Below are positions 16,968 to 25,928 of a DNA stretch of 64,000 nt, in pieces (position 1 is the stretch's first letter; every line of letters starts with the position of its first letter). The DNA lies in NCBI RefSeq assembly GCF_900086655.1, contig NZ_LT575476.1, positions 5,356,431-5,420,430 of the forward strand, written 5' to 3'. This DNA is from Paenibacillus tuaregi. Its GTDB lineage: Bacteria; Bacillota; Bacilli; Paenibacillales; Paenibacillaceae. A program made the translations under genes and the position numbers. A model generated the notes under the pieces. That model saw only the letters and a program-made list of their open reading frames with translations. It had not been told where the DNA came from and searched no databases.

Positions 16968-18320
16968 ATGGATGCAGAAAACCTCCATTACTTTGAGAAA
17001 GCACCCATCGCCAAAGCTGTAGCTCACTTTGCCGTACCTATGATGTTAGGCACGTCAATGAGTGTCATTTATTCCATCCTGAATGCCTATTTCCTAGGCA
17101 CCCTCCATAATACAGCCATGTTAACCGCACTCGCGCTAACCCTGCCGTTATTCGCGGTCATTATGGCGCTGGGCAACCTGATTGGTATCGGCGGCGGTAC
17201 CTTCATTTCCCGGTTGTTAGGAGAGAAGAAATATGATGATGTCAAGCACGTATCTTCATTCGCCTTTTACAGCAGCTTAGTTCTCGGTCTTATCGTAATA
17301 GCGATCGGCCTCCCGTTGATCGATCCTATAGTTCATGGACTGGGAGCAACGCCTGACTCCTTCGGATTTACGAAGGACTATGTCATGGTCATGATTATAG
17401 GCTCGCCATTCGTTGTATTATTCTTTACGCTGGAGAACATCGTACGCTCGGAGGGTGCAGCAATGACCTCGATGACCGGCATGATTCTCAGTGTTGTCGT
17501 GAATATTATTCTCGATGCGATAGTCATCTTCGTGTTCCATTGGGGCGTAATCGGCGTTGCCTCTGCTACGGTCATTTCAAACCTGGCTGCGAGTGCATTC
17601 TACGCCTTCCATATGGGATACAAGAGCCAATTCTTAACGGTCTCCGCAAAATGGTTCAAGGCTACCAAGGACATCCTGGGCAATGTAATCAAAATTGGAG
17701 TCCCCGTCTTTATTATGAGTATCTTCTTGGGTGCAATGTCGCTTATCTTTAACCATTATCTTGTTGATTATGGGGATCAGGCCGTGGCGGCCTACGGAAT
17801 TTCAACACGTTTATTGCAATTTCCTGAGTTTATTCTGATGGGGTTATGCGAGGGGGTCGTGCCGCTCATTGCCTTCTCTTTTACAGCAAATAAATTACGC
17901 ATGAAGAGCACCATTGGATTTACGATAAAAGTGATTGTGGCGCTAGCTGTCTTGTTCGGCGTGATCGTCTATCTGATTTCCGACCACTTAATTGGTTTGT
18001 TTACGAATGACCCGAAATTAATTGAAATGGGCAGCTATATTCTGCATGTGACGTTCTTATCCTTGTTCATTACAGGAATGACCACGCTGTTTACAGGAAT
18101 CTTCCAAGCCACAGCGCAAGGGACGGCCGCTTTTATTATGTCAGTTATCCAAGGGATTACTCTGATTCCTGTACTCTATATTGCCAATCGTATGAACGGC
18201 TTTCACGGGGTGGTCTGGTCACTCGTTATTGCGGATGCTGTCGCGTTCCTTGTTGGTGCGATCATGCTGTATGCTCTTCGGACCAAATTGCAGCCGGATT
18301 TGGAAAGTTTAGTACATTAA
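16968..18320 (+). CDS. MATE family efflux transporter
   Basis: A 450-residue protein with twelve likely membrane segments in two related halves. The first half opens YFEKAPIAKAVAHFAVPMML, the family's usual start, and carries MALGNLIGIGGGTFISRLLG; the second half has SMSIFLGAMSLIFNHYLVDYG-like packing. It exports cationic drugs by Na+ or H+ antiport (MepA/NorM group). ATG 16968 is chosen because an earlier start would place the operators inside the gene. Confidence 0.92.
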   Translation: MDAENLHYFEKAPIAKAVAHFAVPMMLGTSMSVIYSILNAYFLGTLHNTAMLTALALTLPLFAVIMALGNLIGIGGGTFISRLLGEKKYDDVKHVSSFAFYSSLVLGLIVIAIGLPLIDPIVHGLGATPDSFGFTKDYVMVMIIGSPFVVLFFTLENIVRSEGAAMTSMTGMILSVVVNIILDAIVIFVFHWGVIGVASATVISNLAASAFYAFHMGYKSQFLTVSAKWFKATKDILGNVIKIGVPVFIMSIFLGAMSLIFNHYLVDYGDQAVAAYGISTRLLQFPEFILMGLCEGVVPLIAFSFTANKLRMKSTIGFTIKVIVALAVLFGVIVYLISDHLIGLFTNDPKLIEMGSYILHVTFLSLFITGMTTLFTGIFQATAQGTAAFIMSVIQGITLIPVLYIANRMNGFHGVVWSLVIADAVAFLVGAIMLYALRTKLQPDLESLVH

Positions 18321-18339
18321 ATAACATATCCATGCAAAA

Positions 18340-18368
18340 AGCAGGATAAGAACTCTCATTATCCTGCT
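18340..18368. terminator. Convergent terminator between MATE and racemase genes
   Basis: Perfect 10-bp stem AGCAGGATAA / TTATCCTGCT; five T follow on the minus strand, so it mainly serves the racemase gene. Confidence 0.75.
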
Positions 18369-18395
18369 TGGCTTCCTCAGCACACTTGGATTAGA

Positions 18396-18439
18396 GTGCT
18401 CCCGTAATTAATCCTAACCAAAATTACGAGAGCATTTTT
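18396..18439 (+). terminator. Terminator of the MATE gene
   Basis: Stem TGCTC-CGTAATT / AATTACG-GAGCA with single mismatches and TTTTT at 18435-18439 on the plus strand. Confidence 0.75.
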
Positions 18440-18463
18440 AAAATAAACGGAAAGCTTTCTTTC

Positions 18464-19165
18464 TTACGCCTTGTCTCCTAACGCAAAATCAACCGCTGCC
18501 TCAGCGTGAAGCCGTGTTGTATCATAAACCGGGATACTGCAGTCTTCTTGTGAGATAAGCATGGTGATTTCCGTACATCCGAGAATAACAGCTTCCGCTC
18601 CCTTTTGGATAAGACGGTCAATAATATCCAGATATTTTTTCTTTGAATGTTCATCAACAATGCCAAGACAAAGCTCCTGATAAATGATTTCGTGAATGAC
18701 TGCCCGGTCGGCTTCATCCGGGACAACAACCTCAAGTCCAAACTGACTCTTAAGCCTGCCCTTGTAGAATTCCTGCTCCATAGTAAAAGCAGTCCCAAGC
18801 AAGGCGACCTTCTTGATTTGGTCGCTAACAATTTTGGCTGCTGTTGCATCTGCAATATGAAGTAAAGGAATGGATACGGAGTTCGCCACTTCCGGGGCCA
18901 TCTTGTGCATCGTATTGGTACATATAACTATGACATCAGCTCCGCCTGCTTCAAGCTTCTGTGCCGATTCAATCATAACCTTCGTCGCCTCTGTCCAGTC
19001 CCCTTGATCCTGGAAATCCTTGATTTCCTGGAAGTCTACGGAATACAGCAGGCTCTTTGCCGAGTGGTGTCCACCTCTTCTTTCTTTAACCCTCTCATTG
19101 ATGATTTGGTAATAGAGCATGGATGACTCCCAACTCATTCCGCCTATAAGTCCTATTGTTTTCAC
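18464..19165 (-). CDS. Aspartate/glutamate racemase family protein (RacX/YgeA-like)
   Basis: The 233-residue protein starts MKTIGLIGGMSWESSMLYYQ and has both catalytic cysteines, C82 in VICTNTMHKM and C197 in ILGCTEITML, as needed for cofactor-independent racemisation by a two-base mechanism. The GGMSWESS motif marks the broad-spectrum amino acid racemase branch, which makes non-canonical D-amino acids in some Bacilli. It is a single gene with its own terminator side at 18340. Confidence 0.92.
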   Translation of the reverse strand: MKTIGLIGGMSWESSMLYYQIINERVKERRGGHHSAKSLLYSVDFQEIKDFQDQGDWTEATKVMIESAQKLEAGGADVIVICTNTMHKMAPEVANSVSIPLLHIADATAAKIVSDQIKKVALLGTAFTMEQEFYKGRLKSQFGLEVVVPDEADRAVIHEIIYQELCLGIVDEHSKKKYLDIIDRLIQKGAEAVILGCTEITMLISQEDCSIPVYDTTRLHAEAAVDFALGDKA

Positions 19166-19247
19166 TGATTGCTCACACCCCGTCCTTTTTATCTTATTTT
19201 GGCATAAATATTTCGTGTTTGTAAAAAGACGGACTTCTCCTTAGAAA

Positions 19248-19265
19248 GACACCCAATCGGGTGCC
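19248..19265 (-). terminator. Weak hairpin after the Vgb gene
   Basis: GACACCC / GGGTGCC with an AATC loop, no long T run. Possible terminator of the minus-strand lyase gene. Confidence 0.4.
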
Positions 19266-19345
19266 TTCGCTGAACTGCTTTTCTAGAATCCTCTTTACTC
19301 AGAAAAATATGCAAGCGAGGCAGCCTGGAGCATCGGCTCATAGTG

Positions 19346-20236
19346 TTATGAAGAGATGATGAGGCGCCCAATTTGGTTGCACTCTTCAGCGAACCAAATT
19401 TCGCCGTCTGCAGCAATCGCTATACCGTGAGGCTCTGCGTGTTCCGTGGGGATTGGATACTCTGTAATCATTCCTTGAACCGTAATTCGCCCGATCTTGT
19501 TGCCACCCCATTCTGTGAACCAAAGATCCTCATTGTCCCCGGAAATGATAGCGTGAGGCTTGACATTCGGTGTCGGTATTCTAAATTCGGTTACTTCGCC
19601 TGAAGTTGTCATTCTTCCGATTTTATTGCCCATAATCTGCACAAACCATAATGCCCCGTCAGGGCCGCTCGTAATACCTACAGGGCCGGAATTCTGTGTT
19701 GGAATCGGAAATTCCGTTATATCCCCTTCGGGGGTGATTCTCCCAATCGAATTCCCCTGATTCTGTGTAAACCATAACGCCCCATCTGAGCCGGGAACAA
19801 TGAATGAAGGGAATGTATTTGAGCTGGGCAGCTCGAACTCGGTCATCTCCCCAGATACGGTTAACCTTCCGATTCTGCCGCTATTCATTTCTGTAAACCA
19901 AATTGCACCTTCCTTATCTTCCGTTATGCCGAAAGGGGCTGAATTTGAGATAGGAAGTTCATATTCTGTAAAATAGCCATCCAGCGACATTCTCCCGATT
20001 TTATTGGCCTGATACTCCGTGAACCACAAGTCGCCGCCCCGACCCGATATAATCGTCATCACTCCGGCATTCTCTGTCGGTGGAGAGTAAGAAGTTATCT
20101 CGCCTGCAGCATTTATCCGCCCGATTCGATTGCCCCGTTGTGCCGTAAACCACATGGCACCGTCTTTTCCCCTCGTTATTCCGTATGGCCCCGAGTCTTG
20201 CGTTTTGACTATATATTCATAGATCATCACCGTCAT
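19346..20236 (-). CDS. vgb: Virginiamycin B lyase (streptogramin B lyase)
   Basis: A 296-residue seven-bladed beta-propeller with repeated G-x-L/I-W-F-T-E...NKIGR units. Every residue known for S. aureus Vgb chemistry falls at the same number: Y18, H228 (VKPHAII), E268 and H270 (HAEPHGIA), and E284 (EIWFAEE). The enzyme opens the depsipeptide ring of type B streptogramins at the ester bond by Mg2+-dependent elimination. Length equals the family's (about 295-300). It is a single gene, so it is probably an intrinsic chromosomal copy and not part of a mobile resistance block. Confidence 0.95.
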   Translation of the reverse strand: MTVMIYEYIVKTQDSGPYGITRGKDGAMWFTAQRGNRIGRINAAGEITSYSPPTENAGVMTIISGRGGDLWFTEYQANKIGRMSLDGYFTEYELPISNSAPFGITEDKEGAIWFTEMNSGRIGRLTVSGEMTEFELPSSNTFPSFIVPGSDGALWFTQNQGNSIGRITPEGDITEFPIPTQNSGPVGITSGPDGALWFVQIMGNKIGRMTTSGEVTEFRIPTPNVKPHAIISGDNEDLWFTEWGGNKIGRITVQGMITEYPIPTEHAEPHGIAIAADGEIWFAEECNQIGRLIISS

Positions 20237-20293
20237 ATATATTACCTCCCAGGAGAAAAGTCATTGTTGAATTAAAGATTTGTGATTTAATAA

Positions 20294-21061
20294 TCACGGG
20301 GACATGCACGGGTAAGAATAACCCAGGAAGACAAAGCCCTTCTGTTCCAAGATCGGACGTGACATCGGACTTGCCTCTACCATAAGCATCCGGTAGCCGT
20401 GACTCCAAGCATGCTGAGCCCGTGCGGCGAGGAGGGCCTTATAGTGTCCCTGACCTCGGAAAAGTTCTAAAGTGGCGCCTCCCCATAAGCTGCAAAACGA
20501 GGTTCCCTCATGAAAATACATCCAAGCCGCCGATACCGTCTGCCCCTCATGTTCAGCAACGAATATTGCAAGCTGTTCAGGAGTGGAGGAGAGCTCGTCT
20601 TTTAACCGTTCACCCAATTCCTGATGGGATTCTTCCCAGACGGAATCTTCCAGAGCTATAATCCCATCAATCTTACCACTGTCCGTAACCCGGCGGATCG
20701 ACGACGGAATAGGAAGCTGGAGCAGTTCATGGTCAGGCTGCAGCTCCAGGATCAAGAGAGCCTCCGCTTCCCCTGGATTAAAGCCTTTGGCGATAAGCCG
20801 CTCCTTCAAGTCGTGCGGACGATCGAAATCATAAACTTTCCACTCGAATTTCATTCCTTGCTGCCCAAAATAGCGAAGCTGATCCTCAATCGCCTCATCC
20901 GCGTTCCGATCGTCTAGCTCGGAATAGATGATACAATTATCAATGCCATCTACAGACAATGATCGGATAATAGGACCCGCAAACTCCTTGCGTACTCCCG
21001 GATAATCAGCCTCTATCCGCTGCTCTTTATTGAGGAGCTTAATCAAATCGGCTTTTCTCAA
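20294..21061 (-). CDS. GNAT family N-acetyltransferase
   Basis: The 255-residue protein has a C-terminal GNAT domain (residues about 125-250) with the acetyl-CoA loop LFRGQGHYKALLAARAQHAW and a late segment PILEQKGFVFLGY. The N-terminal half is a diverged GNAT-like region (FEWKVYDFDRPHDLKERLIA), the layout of two-domain acetyltransferases in Bacilli. Substrate unknown. It lies 57 bp upstream of vgb on the same strand. Confidence 0.85.
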   Translation of the reverse strand: MRKADLIKLLNKEQRIEADYPGVRKEFAGPIIRSLSVDGIDNCIIYSELDDRNADEAIEDQLRYFGQQGMKFEWKVYDFDRPHDLKERLIAKGFNPGEAEALLILELQPDHELLQLPIPSSIRRVTDSGKIDGIIALEDSVWEESHQELGERLKDELSSTPEQLAIFVAEHEGQTVSAAWMYFHEGTSFCSLWGGATLELFRGQGHYKALLAARAQHAWSHGYRMLMVEASPMSRPILEQKGFVFLGYSYPCMSP

Positions 21062-21110
21062 ATGGCATACCCCTACCTTTCGCTATTTCATAACAGGTTC
21101 AGCTTATTAG

Positions 21111-21221
21111 CTGCTGGTAGGAAAGGCAAAAGAAATTTCTACTATAACCAAACTGTATGAACAGATGCTGGAGATCGGCTGTGGAAACGGCCATTCCTTG
21201 CATATTCGATTTATGTTATAG
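21111..21221 (+). pseudogene. Remnant of a class I SAM-dependent methyltransferase
   Basis: In the 260-bp gap a short plus-strand frame reads TKLYEQMLEIGCGNGHSLHI and stops at 21219. LEIGCGNGHS is the SAM-binding motif I of class I methyltransferases. No start, no motif II or later part is present, so this is a decayed scrap. Confidence 0.55.
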
Positions 21222-21275
21222 GGTGGTCCAGAAGGTCCTCCGGTTCACCAAAATATCTGCAGAGGCAAGTTTAAA

Positions 21276-21294
21276 GGCCTTCCTTCGGAAGGCC
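21276..21294 (-). terminator. Terminator of the AraC gene at 21321
   Basis: Perfect 8-bp stem GGCCTTCC / GGAAGGCC with TTC loop; TTT follows on the minus strand. Confidence 0.7.
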
Positions 21295-21320
21295 CTGTCC
21301 CTAAAATACCTCATTCACAA

Positions 21321-22226
21321 CTAAATCTTCTTTTTTACCGCCCGTAACACCGCATAACCATACCCTTCCGGGAAATGCCTCTGATAATCTTGTCCGATCT
21401 CCTCATTCCATTCATACCCCATTTCTTTGGGGTCGAATTTCGCTGCAGCTTCTTCCACGGCGCCCATCACAGCCCCATTATCCTTCAGATAATCGAATGG
21501 CGGATGGAAAAAGACCAAATACTCCGACTCAGGGATATCCCTGCATTCCATTCCCGCTGGAATGGTTCCATCGTACTCCGATGGAACGAGGATTCCATAC
21601 AAGTACCCCTTCTGACCATTCTGATAAAACCACCCCGCCGTCTGACCGAGCTGGCCGGGCAGCACGTGGTTCGACATACTCTCCAACGTACCACTAACTT
21701 CATCACAATTGTGGCCATGGTTCCAGAAGTCCCCATAGTTTTGCACAGAAATGTCCCAGATCCCGATGAATTTGTGGGCCGGAATGAACTCGACCTTGGT
21801 CTCAACCGGCTTCAAGTGTACATTGCTCATCTTTTCGCGCTCCTTGATCCAATAATGATAAGGCGAGAATACCTCCTGACGAATGGCCAGCTTAATAGGT
21901 CGGGGCTCTTTCCGGTAGGCTGTAGGAGTAAGATGAAAAGCCTTGCTGAATGCTCGTGTAAACGCCTCTTGCGATGAAAATCCGTACTTTACGGCAATAT
22001 CCAGAACCCGCTGGTCCGTGTCACGGAGCTCCAGAGCGGCACGGCTGATTCTCCGGGTCCAGACATAGTCGCGTAATGTCATTCCAGTTAATTGGTTGAA
22101 CTGCCTGGAACAATAATAGGGGGAATACCCTAACTGCTCCGACATTGTTAATAGAGACTTGCTCTCCGTGATGTTAGCTTCCACCCAATCCACCATAAGC
22201 TGCACCATTTCGTTCCATTCGTACAT
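21321..22226 (-). CDS. AraC family regulator with GyrI-like effector domain
   Basis: The 301-residue protein carries the double helix-turn-helix of AraC (LLTMSEQLGYSPYYCSRQFN; LDIAVKYGFSSQEAFTRAFS) in residues 24-110. The C-terminal half (from about 150) is a GyrI-like domain (IGIWDISVQNYGDFWNHGHN) that binds small ligands in BltR/Rob-like proteins. ATG 22226 follows GGAGGGAGCACTTCC. No obvious divergent target, so its regulon is probably elsewhere. Confidence 0.9.
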   Translation of the reverse strand: MYEWNEMVQLMVDWVEANITESKSLLTMSEQLGYSPYYCSRQFNQLTGMTLRDYVWTRRISRAALELRDTDQRVLDIAVKYGFSSQEAFTRAFSKAFHLTPTAYRKEPRPIKLAIRQEVFSPYHYWIKEREKMSNVHLKPVETKVEFIPAHKFIGIWDISVQNYGDFWNHGHNCDEVSGTLESMSNHVLPGQLGQTAGWFYQNGQKGYLYGILVPSEYDGTIPAGMECRDIPESEYLVFFHPPFDYLKDNGAVMGAVEEAAAKFDPKEMGYEWNEEIGQDYQRHFPEGYGYAVLRAVKKKI

Positions 22227-22312
22227 GGAAGTGCTCCCTCCTTTCCACTAAATCATATCACCAGCGAATGCGGCATATTTGATTCCAGTTGCATATCCAA
22301 AGATAGATGTAA

Positions 22313-22647
22313 CAAAAATCTGGCATAGCATCGATCCCGATACAGATTCCGGCGAATGCTCGACCGAACCGGGTAGATTTGGTGGCAACCGTTGGTGTCA
22401 GAGGAGTCACAGGCATTGGGCAAATCCGCTTTAGAGTCTTCCGCGGGAATACAGAAATTTTCAACACCCAGCAAGGGATCGAATCTAAAGGCTCCGAGCA
22501 AAATTATACAATTACCTTCCAAGCTGAAGATAGAAATGTAAAAGCAGGTACTCATTCTTACACAGTCACCGCAGAAAACCGTACTGCAAATACAAGAGTA
22601 GATGTTGTAGGACCTATATCCTTTAGTGAGCGAATCTACGCTAACAC
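22313..22647 (+). pseudogene. Truncated gene with a beta-rich spore-surface-like domain
   Basis: The plus-strand frame reads IPANARPNRVDLVATVGVRG, then IRFRVFRGNTEIFNTQQG and HSYTVTAENRTANTRVDVVG, a repetitive beta-rich domain of a kind found in small surface or exosporium-like proteins of Paenibacilli (family name not recalled). A stop (TAA, 22310) precedes it and no start codon with a ribosome site is seen; the end reads into the terminator at 22648. The 5' part has been lost or frameshifted. I judge it a remnant. Confidence 0.5.
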
Positions 22648-22690
22648 AAACAACCATCGACGACGAAGAGTCAGCAATGGTTGTTTTTTT
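22648..22690 (+). terminator. Terminator after the truncated surface-protein gene
   Basis: Perfect 10-bp stem AAACAACCAT / ATGGTTGTTT with TTTT following on the plus strand. It fits a plus-strand gene here, supporting the reading of the remnant. Confidence 0.75.
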
Positions 22691-22749
22691 GTATTGAGAA
22701 GCTGCGGATGGCCGTTCTCTAATCTAAGTCGACTTCTTATTCTGGAGCT

Positions 22750-23178
22750 TCAAATCTCTATTTTTGTCTCCAAAAACTCAAGATACTTGGGGTCGTCTTC
22801 CATAAAAATTGCAATCCCGGCACCCATGTACGCCCGGGTCAGCTCATCTGCCGCCTTTTCAAGGTTCTCCTGTTCATAATACATTTGCCCTAGCCGAAGA
22901 TGGATGTAGGGATTCCCAAGCCCCTTCGGACACTGAACAGCATTAAAAAAACACTTGAATGCCTTATCGTAACTCTTTGTTTTAAAATGGACATCCCCAA
23001 TCGCCACATATATCCACGTTGCAGCCTCCCATTCACGGTGATCTGCCGGCAATAATCGGAGGGCCGCGATGTAGTTCTTCTTGCCCGCGTCAAGATCGCC
23101 TGCCCTCACCAAATCATCACCTTGTTTACACAGCGCGGTAATTTCGGCATGGGTGGAATCTGAAAGTTGCACCGTCAT
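22750..23178 (-). CDS. Tetratricopeptide-repeat protein
   Basis: A 142-residue helical protein with three TPR-like units: ALCKQGDDLVRAGDLDAGKK, IYVAIGDVHFKTKSYDKAFK and IHLRLGQMYYEQENLEKAAD. Such proteins act as binding scaffolds. No catalytic motif or signal is present. It is followed upstream by the 200-bp inverted-repeat element. Single genes of this type beside unknown effectors are often immunity or adaptor proteins, but nothing here proves that. Confidence 0.8.
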   Translation of the reverse strand: MTVQLSDSTHAEITALCKQGDDLVRAGDLDAGKKNYIAALRLLPADHREWEAATWIYVAIGDVHFKTKSYDKAFKCFFNAVQCPKGLGNPYIHLRLGQMYYEQENLEKAADELTRAYMGAGIAIFMEDDPKYLEFLETKIEI

Positions 23179-23231
23179 CTCTCCTATCCTATTCTATTGG
23201 ATTTGAAGCTGCCGCATGGATTCACTCTTTA

Positions 23232-23431
23232 CTATATAAAATGAACTTATGAAGGTTACCCTTTAGGAGCGCTGCGATGCCGAGTGTTCTTACGACCCCT
23301 GTTGTCTCCGAAATGCTTGAACTAGATCTCCAAGTAGGGGCATTTCGGAGACAAAGGCGGACGCTCCGCTTCTTCAGAATCACACGTCCTCTCCGCTGAG
23401 ATCGGTTAATTCTAAAGTTCATTTTATATAG
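23232..23431. repeat. 200-bp MITE-like element with terminal inverted repeats
   Basis: The ends are perfect 17-bp inverted repeats: CTATATAAAATGAACTT (23232-23248) and its complement (23415-23431). Inside is a second perfect 15-bp inverted repeat, TTGTCTCCGAAATGC (23302-23316) and its complement (23340-23354), around a 23-nt loop. A diverged copy of the inner left part recurs at 33749-33788. It encodes no credible protein. No clear target-site duplication was found. Confidence 0.75.
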
Positions 23432-23449
23432 CTGCGAATTACCGTTGCT

Positions 23450-24247
23450 CTAAGGCAACATTCTGGGTGGCTTTGTTGGAACAGGTGGCTTCCAGGCTAG
23501 CAGGATTCCGGCTTCTCCGCACCATCTGCTTACGCCTTCAAGATCATCCCTTCCAATCTCCCACAGCCACAAGTCATGGCTGATTTTCCTTAGAGAGCCG
23601 CGGCCCCCCTCTTTAACAATCCACTCTCCAAGCGTCATGCCTTGAATTTTCATATGAAGATGGTTCCCGTTGATCAAATTGCAGGGATAGACCATTCTCA
23701 GCATGTCTCCCCTGTAACGAGCCTTCCCTTTAAATCTCCCAGGAGTTTCTTCTTTGAAAATCCTAGGATTCTCGTAGGGAAATAATTTGACCAGATTCTC
23801 ACCCTGAGCATAATAAAAGGCATCGGACACTTTTGGGGCAGCATAAACAATTCCATACGGACAGCTGATTTTCTTCGATACATCCTCCACAAAACCGATG
23901 AAATTTGTATATATGTCATCCATAGGCACAGCACACTGGGCATCGATATGATGAAAGCTGCCAAACTCATCGTTCATATACCCAAAGGATGCAAACCATG
24001 GGGAATGGCCAATCTGTTCATTATATAATCGAAACGCCGTAACCTCTTTAGAGATTATTTTACGCTTGAGTTCTGAAAGCGAGGTCTCTATCAAATCAAC
24101 ATAACGTTCGTCTTCATCCTTGTTGTATGTATAATAACAGGCAGCTGTAACCTTTGCACCGATGGCCTCAAAGAAGGACTCCCCAGCAATGCAAGCCTCC
24201 ATCGGGGTAACTTCATTTGTGTCATACATGGCCAAGCCCGTACCCAT
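23450..24247 (-). CDS. Hypothetical protein, unrecognised
   Basis: A 265-residue soluble protein starting MGTGLAMYDTNEVTPMEACI (ATG 24247, with GAGGTGA upstream). It has no signal peptide, membrane segment or repeat. Features are a central FGYMNDEFGSFHHIDAQ, CPYGIVYAAPKVSDAFYY and a Pro-rich end PPVPTKPPRML. The size and mixed alpha/beta feel resemble immunity-protein families of polymorphic toxins, but I cannot name one. The same frame stays open upstream to about 24370, so a longer N-terminus or an eroded upstream gene is possible. Confidence 0.65.
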   Translation of the reverse strand: MGTGLAMYDTNEVTPMEACIAGESFFEAIGAKVTAACYYTYNKDEDERYVDLIETSLSELKRKIISKEVTAFRLYNEQIGHSPWFASFGYMNDEFGSFHHIDAQCAVPMDDIYTNFIGFVEDVSKKISCPYGIVYAAPKVSDAFYYAQGENLVKLFPYENPRIFKEETPGRFKGKARYRGDMLRMVYPCNLINGNHLHMKIQGMTLGEWIVKEGGRGSLRKISHDLWLWEIGRDDLEGVSRWCGEAGILLAWKPPVPTKPPRMLP

Positions 24248-24462
24248 ATCTCTCACCTCTATGCCATAGATAAAGAGCCACGCGCCTTCCAGTCGGGCAG
24301 CATGCACGAGGCAGCGACCACCATGTGGCGCTTCTGACCATGCCCAGGCGGATTCCGCCCGAAGGCCTGGACATGATCTTTTTGAAGCAACCCTAACACA
24401 CGGAGGGAAATGCTGTCAATTGAAATAACCGAGCTGAATTACATAGGAAACAACTAACAAAT

Positions 24463-24900
24463 CTAATCGAACTTTTTCATAGATTCGAATAATCGTCTTA
24501 AATGATTCAATAAGTCGCTTTGTTCCTCCTCAGACCAATCAGCCATAGCTTCACGCATAATACGCTCACGGGTGAGGTTAATCTTGGCGTTGATTTCCTG
24601 CCCGTATTTCGTCAATTCTGATACACGAATGCGGGAGTCTGAGCTTGATGGATAAGTATGAACCAACCCCGCGGTCTCTAACTTATCAATCTGCCGACTG
24701 ACGCTCGAATAGTTCTTCCCCATCATGTCAGCCAAATCACCGACACTTGTCGGTCCTAGATGACCGATGCCAACGAAGACGCGAAAAGCTGCAGCCTCCA
24801 AATTTACGCCAGCATGTGCAACCATTTTCTTATCGCGATCTGGCCGGTTGATAAGGGAGTATATATCAATAAGTGCTCTAAAAATCTCATTTTCCATCAT
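24463..24900 (-). CDS. MarR family transcriptional regulator
   Basis: The 145-residue protein has a MarR winged helix (TSVGDLADMMGKNYSSVSRQ, then TYPSSSDSRIRVSELTKYGQ for the wing). It follows the reductase gene by 3 bp, so both form one operon. Two TGTGCA-N3-TGCACA palindromes before the reductase are the likely binding sites, giving autoregulation together with the reductase. It lacks an obvious lone reactive Cys, so it more likely binds a ligand. Confidence 0.92.
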   Translation of the reverse strand: MMENEIFRALIDIYSLINRPDRDKKMVAHAGVNLEAAAFRVFVGIGHLGPTSVGDLADMMGKNYSSVSRQIDKLETAGLVHTYPSSSDSRIRVSELTKYGQEINAKINLTRERIMREAMADWSEEEQSDLLNHLRRLFESMKKFD

Positions 24901-24903
24901 TCT

Positions 24904-25860
24904 TTATTTCACCTTTACAACTGGACGGGGCGACAGCGGGGCATTCCAGGCCTCTTCAATCTCTTCAAGAACAAACTCAGCTGTATTAATGGTTAACTTC
25001 CCCTCGGCAGCCATTTCAAAAACACCTCTAACCGCAGTTAGCATGTCAGCTTTAGAGACACTATCTCCCCCGCTGCCTATGAGCTCAATTGTGGATGAGC
25101 GTAATACAGATGAAGGCAAATGAATATTTTCTTGGCCGGATGAGGTTCCAATGCTTACAAAGCGGGCAACACGATTCGTATGGGTCTTAGCAAGAGCTGA
25201 CATGATGGCAAGTGCGCTGTCGCCCCAGAGGTAATCCAAGATCACATCAACACCTTCAGCAATAACTGGCAATAGGTTGTCTTCAAACCTTTTTTGTCCG
25301 CTGTCGGCTGTCATATCAAATGCAATGGCTTCATCGGCTTCAAGTGCCTGCAGCTTCGATTCATTGCGTCCCGTTACAATGACCTTCTTGGCCCCTAGGC
25401 CCTTAGCAATCCGAACGGCTAAACTACCGGATACACCCGTAGCGCCATTGATCAATACTGTTTGACCGGATTTAAAGCCAGCCCGGTACACCAATGCAGC
25501 CCATGAGGACATACCGGGGTTGGCGATAGCGGCAGCAGTGACATCATCAAGGCCATCTGGTAAACGGACAGTCAGCTTTCTGTTAACTAGGGTTTGCTCA
25601 GCCAAGCTGCCATAAGGTGCAGCAGACAGCGCAAAGTAAACACGCGAACCATCTTCCATCGTTCCAACACCATCCATACCGGCTACAATTGGAAAGTTGA
25701 ATTCAGATGAGTAGTGCATACCCATGGAACGGAACTTGCTGACCCGGCTTAGGCCTGCCGCCGAAACATTAATGACAACTAGCCCATCTGTCGCAACTGG
25801 GAAATCCATATGACCGATTACAGGTATGGCCCCTTTTTCCTTTACGATTGCTGCCTTCAT
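24904..25860 (-). CDS. Zinc-type alcohol dehydrogenase-like / quinone oxidoreductase
   Basis: A 318-residue MDR protein: GroES-like N-terminus (VVINVSAAGLSRVSKFRSMG), then Rossmann fold with TVLINGATGVSGSLAVRIAK and KVIVTGRNESKL. Zinc ligands are missing. It probably reduces quinones or enones with NADPH. ATG 25860 opens the operon with the MarR gene. It is a distant relative of the MDR protein at 6614-7645, not a copy. Confidence 0.9.
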   Translation of the reverse strand: MKAAIVKEKGAIPVIGHMDFPVATDGLVVINVSAAGLSRVSKFRSMGMHYSSEFNFPIVAGMDGVGTMEDGSRVYFALSAAPYGSLAEQTLVNRKLTVRLPDGLDDVTAAAIANPGMSSWAALVYRAGFKSGQTVLINGATGVSGSLAVRIAKGLGAKKVIVTGRNESKLQALEADEAIAFDMTADSGQKRFEDNLLPVIAEGVDVILDYLWGDSALAIMSALAKTHTNRVARFVSIGTSSGQENIHLPSSVLRSSTIELIGSGGDSVSKADMLTAVRGVFEMAAEGKLTINTAEFVLEEIEEAWNAPLSPRPVVKVK

Positions 25861-25890
25861 TGTTATTGCACCCTTCTTTCATTCCATATT

Positions 25891-25907
25891 ATGTGCATAT
25901 TGCACAT
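25891..25907. promoter_or_regulatory. MarR-type operator A
   Basis: ATGTGCATATTGCACAT: perfect 7-bp arms around a TAT centre, 31 bp before the reductase start. Confidence 0.85.
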
Positions 25908-25928
25908 AAATCAGTATACCACTAGTTG

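Noticed and set aside
22253-22657. 134-codon minus-strand ORF
   Set aside because: It is the complement of the recognisable plus-strand domain, so it is a shadow.
23222-23422. 66-codon minus-strand ORF inside the 200-bp repeat element
   Set aside because: It lies wholly on the inverted-repeat element, has odd composition and is explained by the repeat structure.
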